DNA of 64,000 nt from Limimonas halophila (GCF_900100655.1 NZ_FNCE01000007.1:1-64000), one strand, 5' to 3'. Numbered from the stretch's first letter, positions 13,645 to 22,804 are shown. Notes: a model not told the origin generated them from the sequence alone. Numbers and translations: made by a program.

Positions 13645-14778
13645 ATGGCTGACACCGACCCCAAGGCCGCCATCCGTACCCAGGCGCTGGAGCTGGGCTT
13701 CGACGCCGTCGGCTTCACCGAGGCCGACCTCGGCGAGCAGGCGCGCGAGAACCTGCACGCCTATCTGGCGCGCGGGCACCACGGCGACATGGGCTGGCTG
13801 GCGGACACGGCCGAACGGCGCGAGCATCCGCGCGCGCTGTGGGACGACGCGCGCTCGGTGGTGGTGCTGGGGCTCAACTACGGGCCGGCGCACAACCCGC
13901 TGACGGTGCTGGAGCTGCCGGACCGCGGCGCCATCTCGGTCTACGCGCAGAACCGCGACTACCACGACCTCGTCAAGAAGCGCCTCAAGCGCCTGGCGCG
14001 CTGGATGCACGAGACCCTGGGCGCGCAGGTGAAGGTCTTCGTCGACACCGCGCCCGTCATGGAAAAGCCGCTGGCCGAGCGCGCGGGCGTGGGCTGGCAG
14101 GGCAAGCACACCAATCTCGTCTCGCGCCCCCTCGGCTCGTGGCTCTTCCTGGGGGAGGTCTTCACCGACCTCGACCTGGAGCCGGACGCGCCGGAGGGGG
14201 ATCACTGCGGCTCCTGCCGGCGGTGCCTGGACGTCTGCCCCACGAACGCCTTTCCGGCCCCGTATCGATTGGATGCGACGCGCTGCATCTCCTACCTGAC
14301 GATCGAGCACAAGGGCCATATTCCGCGCGAGTTCCGCGCGCCCATGGGCAACCGCATCTACGGCTGCGACGACTGCCTCGCCGTGTGCCCGTGGAACAAG
14401 TTCGCCAAGCCCACGGACGAAACGGCGCTCTGGGGCCGGGTGGAGTTGCGCGCCCCGCGCCTGCGCGATCTGGTGAACCTGGACGACGCCGGCTTCCGGC
14501 AGGTCTTTTCCGCCAGCCCCATCAAGCGCCTGGGCCGCAACCGCTTCGTGCGCAACGTCCTGATCGCCATCGGCAACTCGGGCCAGCCGGCGCTCGTTCC
14601 CGAGGTGCGCGCCCGCCTGGACGACAACAGCGCGTTGGTGCGCGCCATGGCCGTGTGGGCGCTGGCGCGCTTGGCCGACGCCCGGACGGTCGAGCAGGAG
14701 GCCCGGCGCCGCCTCGCCGTCGAGGATGACGCCGAGGTTCGCGCGGAGTGGCGGATGGAGCTGGGCGAGCCGGTCTGA
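13645..14778 (+). CDS. queG: Epoxyqueuosine reductase
   Basis: Cobalamin- and Fe-S-dependent enzyme reducing epoxyqueuosine to queuosine, the last step of the pathway. 377 residues. An N-terminal cobalamin-binding region includes [20 protein letters not shown] with the proton-donor aspartate. Two 4Fe-4S motifs follow, [14 protein letters not shown] and [13 protein letters not shown], and the C-terminal part from about residue 300 is a HEAT-like tRNA-binding repeat ([14 protein letters not shown]). The ATG at 13645 gives the family N-terminus; in-frame ATGs upstream add unconserved residues. It is separated from queF by 289 bases, so it may have its own promoter. Confidence 0.97.
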   Translation: MADTDPKAAIRTQALELGFDAVGFTEADLGEQARENLHAYLARGHHGDMGWLADTAERREHPRALWDDARSVVVLGLNYGPAHNPLTVLELPDRGAISVYAQNRDYHDLVKKRLKRLARWMHETLGAQVKVFVDTAPVMEKPLAERAGVGWQGKHTNLVSRPLGSWLFLGEVFTDLDLEPDAPEGDHCGSCRRCLDVCPTNAFPAPYRLDATRCISYLTIEHKGHIPREFRAPMGNRIYGCDDCLAVCPWNKFAKPTDETALWGRVELRAPRLRDLVNLDDAGFRQVFSASPIKRLGRNRFVRNVLIAIGNSGQPALVPEVRARLDDNSALVRAMAVWALARLADARTVEQEARRRLAVEDDAEVRAEWRMELGEPV

Positions 14779-14818
14779 TACAGAGCACCCAAAGAGCGCA
14801 AGGCAGCGCCTCATTCTG

Positions 14819-14840
14819 TCTTTCTCCTCAAGGAGAAAGA
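14819..14840. terminator. Hairpin between convergent queG and CBS gene
   Basis: TCTTTCTCC (14819-14827) and GGAGAAAGA (14832-14840) form a perfect 9-bp stem with a TCAA loop, centred between convergent genes. Both flanks are mixed sequence, so bidirectional termination is plausible but unproven. Confidence 0.45.
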
Positions 14841-14925
14841 ACCCTGCCGCGCTCCCGCTGATACATCTTCGGCTCACCGGCCGTGCCGATCACCGAGCCG
14901 GTCTGAACCGCCGCGCCGCCCCGCT

Positions 14926-15438
14926 TCAGATCACCCCGAACACCACGGGGACGAGCAGGGCATAGACCAGCACGCCGGCGACGATGATGCCGACCTGGGT
15001 GACCGGCGCGAGCGTGGTCAGCGCCTTGGTGCGGACCTGCTGCCACAGCTCCGGCCACGTGTAGGAAACGAAGTCGCCCTGCGACATCATCTTCAGCGGG
15101 CGGCCGTCGTCGTCGACGACCGGCACATGGCGGAAGCGTTCGTTGGACATCTGGCGCAGCCAGTCCACAACCTCGTCACCCGCCCGCGCGACGCGCACCT
15201 GCGGCGTCATGACATCGCCCACGCGCGTGGTGTTGGGATCGCGGCCCTCGTTCACGACGCGCTTCATGAGATCGCGCTCGGTCATGATGCCGGCCATGGC
15301 GCCGTCGCCATCCACCACCATGACGGCGCCGTAGTTGTGATCCGACATCCGCCGCACGGCGGCGGCCACGGTTTCGTCCGCGGTGGCGGTGACGGGGGCG
15401 GGTTTCTGCGCGTATTCGGGGCGCTCGTCGATGCGCAT
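14926..15438 (-). CDS. CBS-pair protein with C-terminal membrane anchor
   Basis: 170 residues. Two CBS motifs (about 10-65 and 73-130) include GIMTERDLMKRVV and RHVPVVDDDGRPLKMMSQGD; such pairs bind adenosyl nucleotides and regulate partner proteins. The C-terminus carries one hydrophobic helix, VGIIVAGVLVYALLVPVVF, which would anchor the CBS pair at the inner membrane facing the cytoplasm. No effector domain is fused. The partner is unknown. Confidence 0.85.
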   Translation of the reverse strand: MRIDERPEYAQKPAPVTATADETVAAAVRRMSDHNYGAVMVVDGDGAMAGIMTERDLMKRVVNEGRDPNTTRVGDVMTPQVRVARAGDEVVDWLRQMSNERFRHVPVVDDDGRPLKMMSQGDFVSYTWPELWQQVRTKALTTLAPVTQVGIIVAGVLVYALLVPVVFGVI

Positions 15439-15554
15439 GGCGGGGCTCCGTTCCGGGCTTGCAATCGTTGTGTCCCGAAATACGTGCCCACCGCTGCGAT
15501 GGATCGCCGCACCGCCGAAAATATCCGTTTTCGCGAAGCGTTGGCCCGTCGGGG

Positions 15555-15986
15555 CTACCCCGTCCGCGCCTTGCCGCCCGTCTCCGTCACGCAGCGGAAG
15601 GTGGCGCGCTTGGGCTGGAGCAGGGGGCAGCCGCTCCAGAAGCTGCCGGTGCCGATGCGCTTCACCGAGCGGGTGCCGTCCGGACACAGCTCGTGCGCCT
15701 TGTTGGCGACGGCGGAGGCCGCGTTCACGAGGTCGCCGTAGCACACCTGCACGACCGGGTTGCTCGGCGGTGCGGCCCAGGGGTTCTCGCCGTCCTGCGC
15801 CCCGTCCCCGTCGGCCGGCTTGGTCGCGGCGGCGCCGGTTGGCTCGGGCTGCGCGCCGCCGGCGTAACTCGTGATGGCGCCGGTTCCGCCCGGGCGCCAC
15901 TGGGCGTTGGAATCGAAGGGCTCGGGCGAACAGCCGGCCGCGGCCAGCGCCAGCAGCCCGCCGAGCACGGCGACCTTGGCACGCAT
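15555..15986 (-). CDS. Putative lipoprotein, function unknown
   Basis: 143 residues. The N-terminus MRAKVAVLGGLLALAAAGC is a lipoprotein signal peptide ending in a good lipobox, so the mature chain begins at Cys19 and is lipidated, presumably using Lnt encoded later in the window. The middle is Gly/Pro/Ala-rich and probably unstructured; the C-terminal half contains four cysteines (CYG, HELC, SGC and FRC) that could form two disulfides. I do not recognise a domain. Confidence 0.7.
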   Translation of the reverse strand: MRAKVAVLGGLLALAAAGCSPEPFDSNAQWRPGGTGAITSYAGGAQPEPTGAAATKPADGDGAQDGENPWAAPPSNPVVQVCYGDLVNAASAVANKAHELCPDGTRSVKRIGTGSFWSGCPLLQPKRATFRCVTETGGKARTG

Positions 15987-16097
15987 GCAACCCCCTGGCT
16001 CTACCCCGGGATGGGAATGGGGCGGCGCCCCGGCGAGGCGTATCGTGCCGACCCGTAGCCCACAAGACAAAACCCGCGACACCCTGGGGAGGTTGCC

Positions 16098-16304
16098 ATG
16101 GAAGCCGTTGCCCGCATCACCGAACTCACGGCCGCGTCCAGCACCAGCTTTCAGGACGCCATCGACAAGGCGGTCGCTCGCGCCAGCAAAACGCTGCGCA
16201 ACATCTCGGGCGTCGAGGTCGTCTCCCAGAAAGCCAAGGTCGAGAGCGGGCGCATCACGGAATACCGCGCGACCGTGAACGTGACCTTCCTGCTGGACGA
16301 CTGA
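16098..16304 (+). CDS. Dodecin family flavin-binding protein
   Basis: 68 residues with the beta-alpha-beta-beta dodecin pattern: VARITELTAASSTSFQDAID, then AVARASKTLRNISG, then VEVVSQKAKVESGRITEYRA and a closing VNVTFLLDD strand. Dodecins form hollow 12-mers that store or buffer flavins. The position usually occupied by the flavin-stacking tryptophan (LRNxxWFEV) reads ISGVEV here, so it belongs to the Trp-lacking subgroup or binds a different ligand. It is a single gene with a good ribosome binding site (GGGGAGG) before the ATG. Confidence 0.88.
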   Translation: MEAVARITELTAASSTSFQDAIDKAVARASKTLRNISGVEVVSQKAKVESGRITEYRATVNVTFLLDD

Positions 16305-16331
16305 CCGGCCGACATCCTGGTTCGGCGCCAA

Positions 16332-16406
16332 CCCCCGCTGTGTCTCCCCCTTCCATTTGGAAGGGGGAGATGGCTTGCGTCCCACGGGCGCGCAAGCCAG
16401 CGGGGG
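16332..16406. repeat. Three-way-junction palindrome, copy 1
   Basis: Outer arms CCCCCGCTG (16332-16340) and CAGCGGGGG (16398-16406) enclose two hairpins, a 12-bp one (16343-16354/16359-16370) and a 7-bp one (GCTTGCG 16373-16379 / CGCAAGC 16391-16397). The same layout, with different arm sequences, recurs at 22805-22900. Similar CTCCCCC...GGGGGAG palindromes are common in alphaproteobacterial spacers. Confidence 0.7.
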
Positions 16407-16491
16407 ATGGCCCATTCAAATAGCTGCCGCACCATATTGGCTGTGCAGCGTTCTTGACCCACCGCGCGGACGGCGGCCAAATCCGCGCGCC

Positions 16492-17310
16492 ATGGCCCGT
16501 CCCGCTCCCGTCAAGCGCGTCACCTCGCCCGCCAACACGGCCATCAAGGCCGTGCGCGCGCTCGCGTACAAGAAGCAGCGCCGCACCACGGGCCGCTTCA
16601 TGGCCGCCGGGGAGCGCATGCTTCAGGAGGCGCTCGACTGCGGCCACCGCCTGGAAACCCTCGTCATCCATCCCGACACGCGCGACACCGGACCGGGGCG
16701 CGCGCTGGAAACGGCGTGCCGCAACGCCGGCGGCGAGGTGATGGAGGCGACCGAGGCCGTGCTCGCCAAGCTGGTCGGGCGCGAGAACCCGCCGGGCGCG
16801 GTGGGCGTGCTGCCGCAGCCCTGGCAGCAGCTCGACGACCTGCCGCGCGAGGCGGCCCGCACCTGGGTGGTGCTGGACGGCCTGCGCGATCCCGGCAACG
16901 TCGGCGGCATCATCCGCTCCGCCGAGGCGGCGGGGGCGAGCGGCGTCATCGCCCTGGGCGAGACCTGCGACCCCTTCGCGCCCGAGGCCGTGCGCGCCTC
17001 CACCGGCGCCATCTTCGCCCAGCGCCTGGTGCGCTGCCGCTGGCGCGCGTTCACCCGCTGGCGCCGGGGGCAGGGCGGCAGCCTGGTGGCGACGGCGATG
17101 CACGCGCGCACCGATTACCGCGCCGCCGCCTACCCCGGCCCCGTGTTCCTGCTGGTGGGCGACGAGCACGAAGGCATCCCGGCCGAGCACACGGCCGCGT
17201 GCGATCAGGCCGTGCGCATCCCCCTGCACGGACGCGCCGAATCCCTGAACGTGGGCGTGGCCACCGCGCTGCTGCTCTACGAAGTCGATCGGCGGAGGGC
17301 CGGCCCGTGA
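16492..17310 (+). CDS. TrmH-family (SpoU) RNA 2'-O-methyltransferase
   Basis: 272 residues. An N-terminal substrate-binding domain (about 1-100) holds a Lys/Arg-rich start and RFMAAGERMLQEALDCG. The SPOUT catalytic domain follows with motif 1 LDGLRDPGNVGGIIRSAEAA, motif 2 VFLLVGDEHEGIP and motif 3 IPLHGRAESLNVGVATALLL, which together form the knotted SAM site. The family methylates 23S rRNA or tRNA ribose; the exact target cannot be told from sequence. Its stop overlaps the next methyltransferase start (GTGA), suggesting a two-gene RNA-modification operon. Confidence 0.93.
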   Translation: MARPAPVKRVTSPANTAIKAVRALAYKKQRRTTGRFMAAGERMLQEALDCGHRLETLVIHPDTRDTGPGRALETACRNAGGEVMEATEAVLAKLVGRENPPGAVGVLPQPWQQLDDLPREAARTWVVLDGLRDPGNVGGIIRSAEAAGASGVIALGETCDPFAPEAVRASTGAIFAQRLVRCRWRAFTRWRRGQGGSLVATAMHARTDYRAAAYPGPVFLLVGDEHEGIPAEHTAACDQAVRIPLHGRAESLNVGVATALLLYEVDRRRAGP

Positions 17311-18191
17311 CCCCCGATCCCACGCTCCTGGTCGCCGACGGCTGGCGCGACTACGAATTGCTCGACAGCGGCGGCGGGCGCAAACTGGAACGGTACGGCG
17401 TCGTCACGGTCATCCGTCCCGAGCCGCAGGCCATCTGGCGCCCGGCGCTGGACGACAGCGCGTGGCGGGCCGCCGACGCCTGGTTCGAGGGCGGCGAGGA
17501 CAGCACGGTGCGCTGGCAATACGCCCGCCCCGATGTGCCCGCCACCTGGCCCATGACCTACGCCGGCGTGGCCTTCGACGCCGGCTTCACCGCCTTCCGC
17601 CACCTGGGCGTCTTTCCCGAGCAGGCCGTCCACTGGGACTGGCTGGCCGCGCGCATCGCCGGTGCCGGGCGGCCGGTGTCGGTGCTCAACCTCTTCGCCT
17701 ACACCGGCGTCGCCTCGCTGGTGGCGGCGCGGGCGGGCGCGCACGTCACCCACCTGGACGCCTCGAAGAAGGCGATCACCTGGGCCAACGCCAACCAGCA
17801 CCGCGCCGGCCTGGAGGACGCGCCCATCCGCTGGATCTGCGACGACGCGCGCAAGTTCCTGAAGCGCGAGGTGCGCCGGGGCCGGCAGTACGACGTCATC
17901 CTGCTCGACCCGCCCAAGTACGGCCGCGGCACCAAGGGCGAGGTCTGGCGCCTCTACGACGATTTGGGCGAGCTGCTGGGCCTGTGCCGCGACGCGCTGA
18001 CGCCGGACGCGCTCGGCCTCGTCGCCACGGTCTACGCCATCCGCCTGTCCAGCGTGAGCCTGCACACCGCGCTGGCGGCGGCGCTCGACGGCCTGCCGGG
18101 CGCGATCACCAGCGGCGAGATGGGCGCGCGCGACGGGGCCGGGCGCGTGCTTTCCTCCGCCGTCTACGCCCGCTGGGACAGCGCGGGCTGA
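17307..18191 (+). CDS. Class I SAM-dependent methyltransferase, RlmI/RlmK-like
   Basis: 294 residues. Rossmann motifs: LNLFAYTGVASLVAARAGA (SAM loop), THLDASKKAITWANAN (acidic ribose ligand), CDDARKFLKRE and the catalytic-loop ILLDPPKYGRGTKGE. This resembles the catalytic half of rRNA methyltransferases such as RlmI and RlmK, but the PUA domain of RlmI is absent and the N-terminal 120 residues are different. GTG start at 17307 overlaps the preceding methyltransferase, which supports a joint rRNA role. The target base is not determined. Confidence 0.87.
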   Translation: MTPDPTLLVADGWRDYELLDSGGGRKLERYGVVTVIRPEPQAIWRPALDDSAWRAADAWFEGGEDSTVRWQYARPDVPATWPMTYAGVAFDAGFTAFRHLGVFPEQAVHWDWLAARIAGAGRPVSVLNLFAYTGVASLVAARAGAHVTHLDASKKAITWANANQHRAGLEDAPIRWICDDARKFLKREVRRGRQYDVILLDPPKYGRGTKGEVWRLYDDLGELLGLCRDALTPDALGLVATVYAIRLSSVSLHTALAAALDGLPGAITSGEMGARDGAGRVLSSAVYARWDSAG

Positions 18192-18261
18192 CGCCGCCAT
18201 CGTTGGCCGGCCGCGCCCACGGCCCCATATCCCCTTGCAGGACGGTTCGGGGTCGCAAGCC

Positions 18262-18765
18262 ATGTGGATGCGCGGTGTCTGTCTCGTCGCCGGGATGCTG
18301 GCGCTGGCCGCCTGCGCCCAACCGACGCCCTACCAGCCCGCCAACGGCGGCGACGGCTACAGCGAGCAGGAGCTGGAGCCCGGCCGCTACCGCGTGACCT
18401 TCACCGGCAATGCCATGACCCCGCGCGAGCGCGTGGCCAATGGCCTGCTGCTGCGCGCGGCGGAGATCACCAAGCGCGCCGGCGGGGAGCACTTCATCGT
18501 CGTGAACCGGGATGTCGAACGCGCCACGACCTACCGGTCGAGCTTCAGCGGCTTCACGCGCACGGGCTTCCACCGCTTCCACGACCCCTACGGTTTCGGT
18601 GGCGGCATCACCACCAGCACGGCGCGCCCGATCGACCGCTACGCGGCCTACGCCAACATCGTCGTCCGCGACGGCCCCAAGCCCGCCGACCAACCCAACG
18701 CGTACGCCGCCGACGCGCTTATCGAGCGTCTGAAGCCCTCGTTCACGGAGCCGGACGCGGATTAG
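18262..18765 (+). CDS. CC0125/CC1285-type lipoprotein
   Basis: 167 residues from the ATG at 18262. The signal peptide MWMRGVCLVAGMLALAAC ends in a lipobox with Cys18 as the predicted lipidated residue. The mature part contains YRVTFTGNAMTPRERVANGL, then LLRAAEITKRAGGEHFIVV, the hallmark of a family of small alphaproteobacterial lipoproteins of unknown function. A Gly/Phe-rich middle follows. The stop overlaps the convergent methyltransferase stop by four bases, so there is no room for a terminator. Confidence 0.85.
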   Translation: MWMRGVCLVAGMLALAACAQPTPYQPANGGDGYSEQELEPGRYRVTFTGNAMTPRERVANGLLLRAAEITKRAGGEHFIVVNRDVERATTYRSSFSGFTRTGFHRFHDPYGFGGGITTSTARPIDRYAAYANIVVRDGPKPADQPNAYAADALIERLKPSFTEPDAD

Positions 18766-19391
18766 GCGTCCCCCGGCTTCCGCGCCACCAGCTCGATCAG
18801 CGCCGACAGGCCCGCGTGGCCCGGGCCCTCGCGCACCTCGGCGTCGTACGCCGCAAAATGCAGCCATTCGAGGCCGGCGAACTGTTCGCGCAGCAGCGCT
18901 TCCGTGTACATGTGCTCCGGGTAGGGCGGCCCGCCGGTGCCGTAGTCGACCTGCTCCGGCCGGTAGCCATGCAGGAACAGCAGCCCGCCCGGCTTGAGCG
19001 CCCGCACCATGCGCCGGAACAGGTCCTCGCGCGTGCCCGGCGGCGCGAACTGGATGAAGATCGCCACCACCGCGTCGAACGCCGCCTCGCCCATGTCGAA
19101 GGTTTCCACGGCCGCGTTGTGGATCTCGGGCGAAACGCCGCGCGCGCCGGCCAGCGCCCGCGCCTTCGCCGTCGCGCGCGGGGAAACGTCAACGCTCACC
19201 ACATCCATGCCCCGCTCGGCCAGCCAGACGCCGTTGCGCCCCTCGCCGTCGGCCACCGCCAACACCCGCGCGCCGGACAGCAGGCGCCACGCCTCCCGCG
19301 CCAGGAAGGCGTTCGGTTCGGTTCCGAAATGATAACGCTCGTCCGCGTACTTGGCGTCCCAGAAGCTGGCGGCGTCGTCGAACTCGGGCAT
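18762..19391 (-). CDS. Class I SAM-dependent methyltransferase, TehB-like
   Basis: 209 residues. The N-terminus FWDAKYADERYHFGTEPNAFL is typical of the TehB/thiopurine-type group, followed by the SAM loop VLAVADGEGRNGVWLAERG, acidic VVSVDVSP, VVAIFIQFAPPGTREDLFRR and the LKPGGLLFLHGY post-motif. Members methylate small molecules or detoxify oxyanions; the substrate is unknown. The start at 19391 has GGGGGAG upstream. Its last four bases overlap the tail of the neighbouring lipoprotein gene on the other strand. Confidence 0.88.
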   Translation of the reverse strand: MPEFDDAASFWDAKYADERYHFGTEPNAFLAREAWRLLSGARVLAVADGEGRNGVWLAERGMDVVSVDVSPRATAKARALAGARGVSPEIHNAAVETFDMGEAAFDAVVAIFIQFAPPGTREDLFRRMVRALKPGGLLFLHGYRPEQVDYGTGGPPYPEHMYTEALLREQFAGLEWLHFAAYDAEVREGPGHAGLSALIELVARKPGDA

Positions 19392-19500
19392 GGCGGAGGC
19401 TCCCCCCGGGCGCTGATGCATGAACGCCCCATGTGGGACGCCGGCAAAGCCGCGTGAAGCCGCGGCTTCGCGCCCCGTTTCAAGCGCCGCGCCCGGGCGA

Positions 19501-19530
19501 TTGACAGCGCACACCCCGAGTGCGAAGCAT
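19501..19530 (+). promoter_or_regulatory. Candidate promoter for the betaine-homocysteine methyltransferase
   Basis: A perfect TTGACA at 19501-19506 is followed about 18 bases on by AAGCAT (19525-19530), a weak -10. It lies roughly 100 bases before the ATG. A GAAGCC/GGCTTC palindrome (around 19455-19470) stands upstream. Confidence 0.3.
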
Positions 19531-19627
19531 GCTCCAAACACACGCGCGCGCGAATACGCGCGATGGTCGCGAAACCCCGCGGCGGAACGCCGCCACCACC
19601 CCGCCTGAGACAAAGGGACAGACGACG

Positions 19628-20686
19628 ATGGCCGATTCCCAGAACACCGGCACCACGCGCGGGCTGCTCGAGCGCCTCAACGAGGGCCCCGTGGTGTGCG
19701 CCGAGGGCTACCTCTTCGAGCTGGAGCGCCGCGGCTACCTCCAGGCCGGCAGCTTCGTGCCGGAGGTCGTCCTGGACCACCCCGAGGTCATGGAGCAGGT
19801 CCACCGCGACTTCACCCACGCCGGCTCCGACATCCAGCAGGCCTTCACCTACAACGGCACGCGCGAAAAGATGCGGATCATGGGCAAGGAGGACAAGCTG
19901 GAGCCCCTGAACCGCAACGCCCTGCGCATCGCCCGCAAGGTCGCCCGCGAAACCGACACCCTGCTGGCCGGCAACATCTGCAACAGCAACGTCTACGACC
20001 CCGAAAACCCGGACAGCGTGCGCGAAGCGCGCGAGATGTTCGAGGAGCAGGTTCAGTGGGCCGCCGAGGAAGGCGCCGACATGGTCATCGCCGAAACCTA
20101 CTCCTGGACCGGCGAGGCCAAGATGGCCCTCGACATCATCAAGAAGCACAACCTGCCGGCCGTCGTCACCATGGCCATGCACCGCGCGCCCCACACGCGC
20201 GACGGCGACACCCTCCCCGACGCCTGCAAGAAGCTGGAGGACGCCGGCGCCGACGTCGTGGGCCTGAACTGCATGCGCGGCCCCTGGACCATGCTGGAAA
20301 CCATCAAGGAAGTCCGGCAAAAGTGCTCCGGCCACGTCGCCGCCGTTCCGGTGCCCTACCGCACCAACGAGGAAGAGCCCACCTTCATGGCGCTGCGCGA
20401 CCACGTGTGCCCGCACCACGTGCCGGAAGGCCGTCCCTTCCCCACTGCCCTCGATCCCTTCCTCTGCAATCGCTACGAGGTCGAGGACTTCACGCGCCAG
20501 GCGCACGAGGCGGGCGTCGACTACTTCGGCCTGTGCTGCGGCTGCCAGCCCCACCTGCTGCGCTCCATGGCCGAGGCCCTGGGCCGCCGCCCCGAGGCCA
20601 GCAAGTACAGCCCCGACATGTCCAAGCACGCCTGGTTCGGCCAAGCCGCTCGCGACATCAACAAATCCTTCGCCGACGAACTTTAA
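19628..20686 (+). CDS. bmt: Betaine--homocysteine S-methyltransferase
   Basis: 352 residues. Uses glycine betaine to methylate homocysteine, giving methionine and dimethylglycine, which links osmolyte catabolism to methionine synthesis. The homocysteine-methyltransferase barrel is evident: VVCAEGYLFELERRGYL, QAFTYNGTREK, NICNSNVYDPENP, MVIAETYSWTGEAK, and the zinc ligands in VGLNCMRGPW plus the paired cysteines in YFGLCCGCQPH. Length and wording fit BHMT-type enzymes rather than MmuM. It stands alone, and its TAA is followed at once by a repeat clamp hairpin. Confidence 0.9.
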   Translation: MADSQNTGTTRGLLERLNEGPVVCAEGYLFELERRGYLQAGSFVPEVVLDHPEVMEQVHRDFTHAGSDIQQAFTYNGTREKMRIMGKEDKLEPLNRNALRIARKVARETDTLLAGNICNSNVYDPENPDSVREAREMFEEQVQWAAEEGADMVIAETYSWTGEAKMALDIIKKHNLPAVVTMAMHRAPHTRDGDTLPDACKKLEDAGADVVGLNCMRGPWTMLETIKEVRQKCSGHVAAVPVPYRTNEEEPTFMALRDHVCPHHVPEGRPFPTALDPFLCNRYEVEDFTRQAHEAGVDYFGLCCGCQPHLLRSMAEALGRRPEASKYSPDMSKHAWFGQAARDINKSFADEL

Positions 20687-21009
20687 CCAAAGATGATCTT
20701 TGGAAACGTGTGTCACTCGACACCGGCGTAACGTCGAAGCGAATGGGTTTCTCAAGCCCGGATACCCGCCGGCCTTCGGGTCGGCGGGTAAACTGTGGCA
20801 GTTTAATCCCATCTGTCACTCGACACCGGCGTAAACTCGAGGGTGTTTAATCCCCTCTATCATTCGAAACCGGCGTTCCGTCGAGATGAATGGGTCTCTC
20901 ACGACCTGTTGGCAGGTCGAACCCATTCGTCTCTCGACACCGACGTCGCGCCGAACCGGATGGGTTTCTCACGTTGAAGCGCCCGCCGACCTCAGGGTTG
21001 GCGGGCGCG
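20687..21009 (+). repeat. Modular hairpin repeat cluster B (after bmt)
   Basis: The densest cluster. It starts on the first base after the bmt stop with the clamp CCAAAGATGATCTTTGG (20687-20703). Then come body B1 (about 20708-20753), a GC hairpin (20765-20788), a TAAACTG/CAGTTTA hairpin (20789-20805), a short body B2 (20806-20832), an AAAC/GTTT hairpin (20833-20848) and body B3 (20850-20902). A GACCTG-TTGG-CAGGTC clamp (20903-20918), body B4 (20919-20973) and a GCGCCCGCC/GGCGGGCGC hairpin (20979-21008) close it. All bodies read in the same direction. Confidence 0.85.
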
Positions 21010-21162
21010 AAGGTTTGGACGTCGCCGTCGGGCGGATGAGCCACGCCGGCGGCAATCCGACACCAGCTCGGGTCGGTGTCGAATCCTTGGGCTCCGCCTT
21101 GACCGCCCCTGCCTGCGGCTCTACCAACCGCCTGCATCCGTCCGTCAGCGCGAGGCGCCGTC
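21010..21162. other. purH upstream spacer
   Basis: No gene or clear promoter. The sequence between cluster B and purH is unique in the window. Confidence 0.4.
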
Positions 21163-22752
21163 ATGGCCGACACGCAGCCCGTTCGCCGTGCGCTTCTGTC
21201 CGTGTGGGACAAGCGCGGTCTGGTCGATTTCGCCCGCTTTCTCAGCCAGCAGGGGGTGGAGCTGCTCTCCACCGGCGGCTCCGCGCGCGCCCTGCGCGAA
21301 GCGGGGCTGCCCGTCACCGACGTCTCGGCCGTCACCGAGTTCCCCGAGATCATGGACGGGCGCGTGAAGACGCTGCACCCGCGCATCCACGGCGGGCTGC
21401 TGGCGCGCGCGGACCACGCGGACGACGCGGCCGCGCTGGCCGAGCACGGCATCCCCGCGATCGATCTGCTGGCGGTGAACCTCTACCCCTTCGAGGCGGC
21501 GGTCGCGCGCGGCGCGGATGACGCCGAATGCATCGAGACGATCGACATCGGCGGCCCCGCCATGGTGCGCGCGGCGGCCAAGACGCACGACCGCGTCACC
21601 GTCGTCACCAGCCCCGACGACTACGAGGTCGTCTGCGCCGGCATGGAGGCGAACGCCGGCGCCGTGCCGGCCGAGCTGCGCCGGCGCCTCGCCGCCGACG
21701 CCTTCGCCCACACCGCCGCCTACGACGCCGCCGTGGCGGAGTGGACGGCCCAGCGCGCGGGGCTGACCTGGCCGCGCGAAATCTCGTTCGCCGGCCGTCG
21801 GCAGCAAACGCTGCGCTACGGCGAGAACCCGCACCAGCAGGCGGCCTTCTACGCCACCGTGGGCCGCGACGGCGCGCGCCCCGGCGTCGCCACCGGGCGC
21901 CAGCTCCAGGGCAAGGCGCTGAGCTACAACAACCTCAACGACACCGACGCCGCCTACGAAACCGTGGCGGAGTTCGCGGAGCCGGCGTGCGTCATCGTCA
22001 AGCACGCCAACCCGTGCGGCGTCGCCGTGGCGGACGACCCCGTCACAGCCTACCACGACGCTTTCGCTTGCGACCCCACGAGCGCCTACGGCGGCATCAT
22101 CGCGGTGAACCGCGCCGTGGACGCCGAGCTGGCCCGCGCCGTGACGGGCGCCTTCGCCGAGGTGGTGATCGCGCCCGAGATCACGGACGACGCCGCCGCC
22201 GTCTTCGCCGCCAAGACGAACCTGCGCGTCCTGGCGGCGGGCGATGTGCCGGACCCGGCCAGTCCGGCGCTCACGACGCGCACGCTCTCGGGCGGGCTGC
22301 TGATCCAGTCGCGCGACAACGCGGCGGCCGGCGAGGGCGACCTGGAGATGGTGACGGATCGCCGGCCCGACGCGCGCGAGCTGCGCGACCTCCTGATCGC
22401 CGAGCGCGTGGCCAAGCACGTCGCCTCCAACGCCATCGTCTATGTGCGCAACGGCGCCACGGTCGGCATCGGCGCCGGACAGATGAGCCGCGTCGATGCC
22501 GCCGCCATCGCCGCCCGCAAAGCCCGGGCCGCCGCCGAGCAGGCGGGCGAAACCGGCTCGCGCACCGAGGGGGCGGCCGTCGCCTCCGACGCCTTCTTCC
22601 CCTTCGCCGACGGCCTCATCGCCTGCGCCGACGCGGGCGCGTCCGCCGTCATCCAGCCGGGCGGCGGCAAGCGCGATCAGGAGGTCATCGCCGCCGCCGA
22701 CGCGCGCGGGCTCGCCATGGCGCTCACCCACATGCGCCACTTCCGGCACTGA
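21163..22752 (+). CDS. purH: Bifunctional AICAR formyltransferase / IMP cyclohydrolase
   Basis: Last two steps of de novo IMP synthesis. 529 residues is the usual length. The IMP cyclohydrolase domain (about 1-200) shows [49 protein letters not shown] and [18 protein letters not shown]. The formyltransferase domain (about 205-529) shows [42 protein letters not shown] with its catalytic Lys-His, [17 protein letters not shown] and [11 protein letters not shown]. The ATG at 21163 precedes the conserved start. Confidence 0.99.
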   Translation: MADTQPVRRALLSVWDKRGLVDFARFLSQQGVELLSTGGSARALREAGLPVTDVSAVTEFPEIMDGRVKTLHPRIHGGLLARADHADDAAALAEHGIPAIDLLAVNLYPFEAAVARGADDAECIETIDIGGPAMVRAAAKTHDRVTVVTSPDDYEVVCAGMEANAGAVPAELRRRLAADAFAHTAAYDAAVAEWTAQRAGLTWPREISFAGRRQQTLRYGENPHQQAAFYATVGRDGARPGVATGRQLQGKALSYNNLNDTDAAYETVAEFAEPACVIVKHANPCGVAVADDPVTAYHDAFACDPTSAYGGIIAVNRAVDAELARAVTGAFAEVVIAPEITDDAAAVFAAKTNLRVLAAGDVPDPASPALTTRTLSGGLLIQSRDNAAAGEGDLEMVTDRRPDARELRDLLIAERVAKHVASNAIVYVRNGATVGIGAGQMSRVDAAAIAARKARAAAEQAGETGSRTEGAAVASDAFFPFADGLIACADAGASAVIQPGGGKRDQEVIAAADARGLAMALTHMRHFRH

Positions 22753-22804
22753 CAGCGCCAACTGAAAGAACGAAACCGAACGTGACAATCTGACTTCGGG
22801 GCAT

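Noticed and set aside
19392-19627. SAH or SAM riboswitch upstream of bmt
   Set aside because: The spacer has a GAAGCC/GGCTTC palindrome, but I could not match the conserved core of either riboswitch class.
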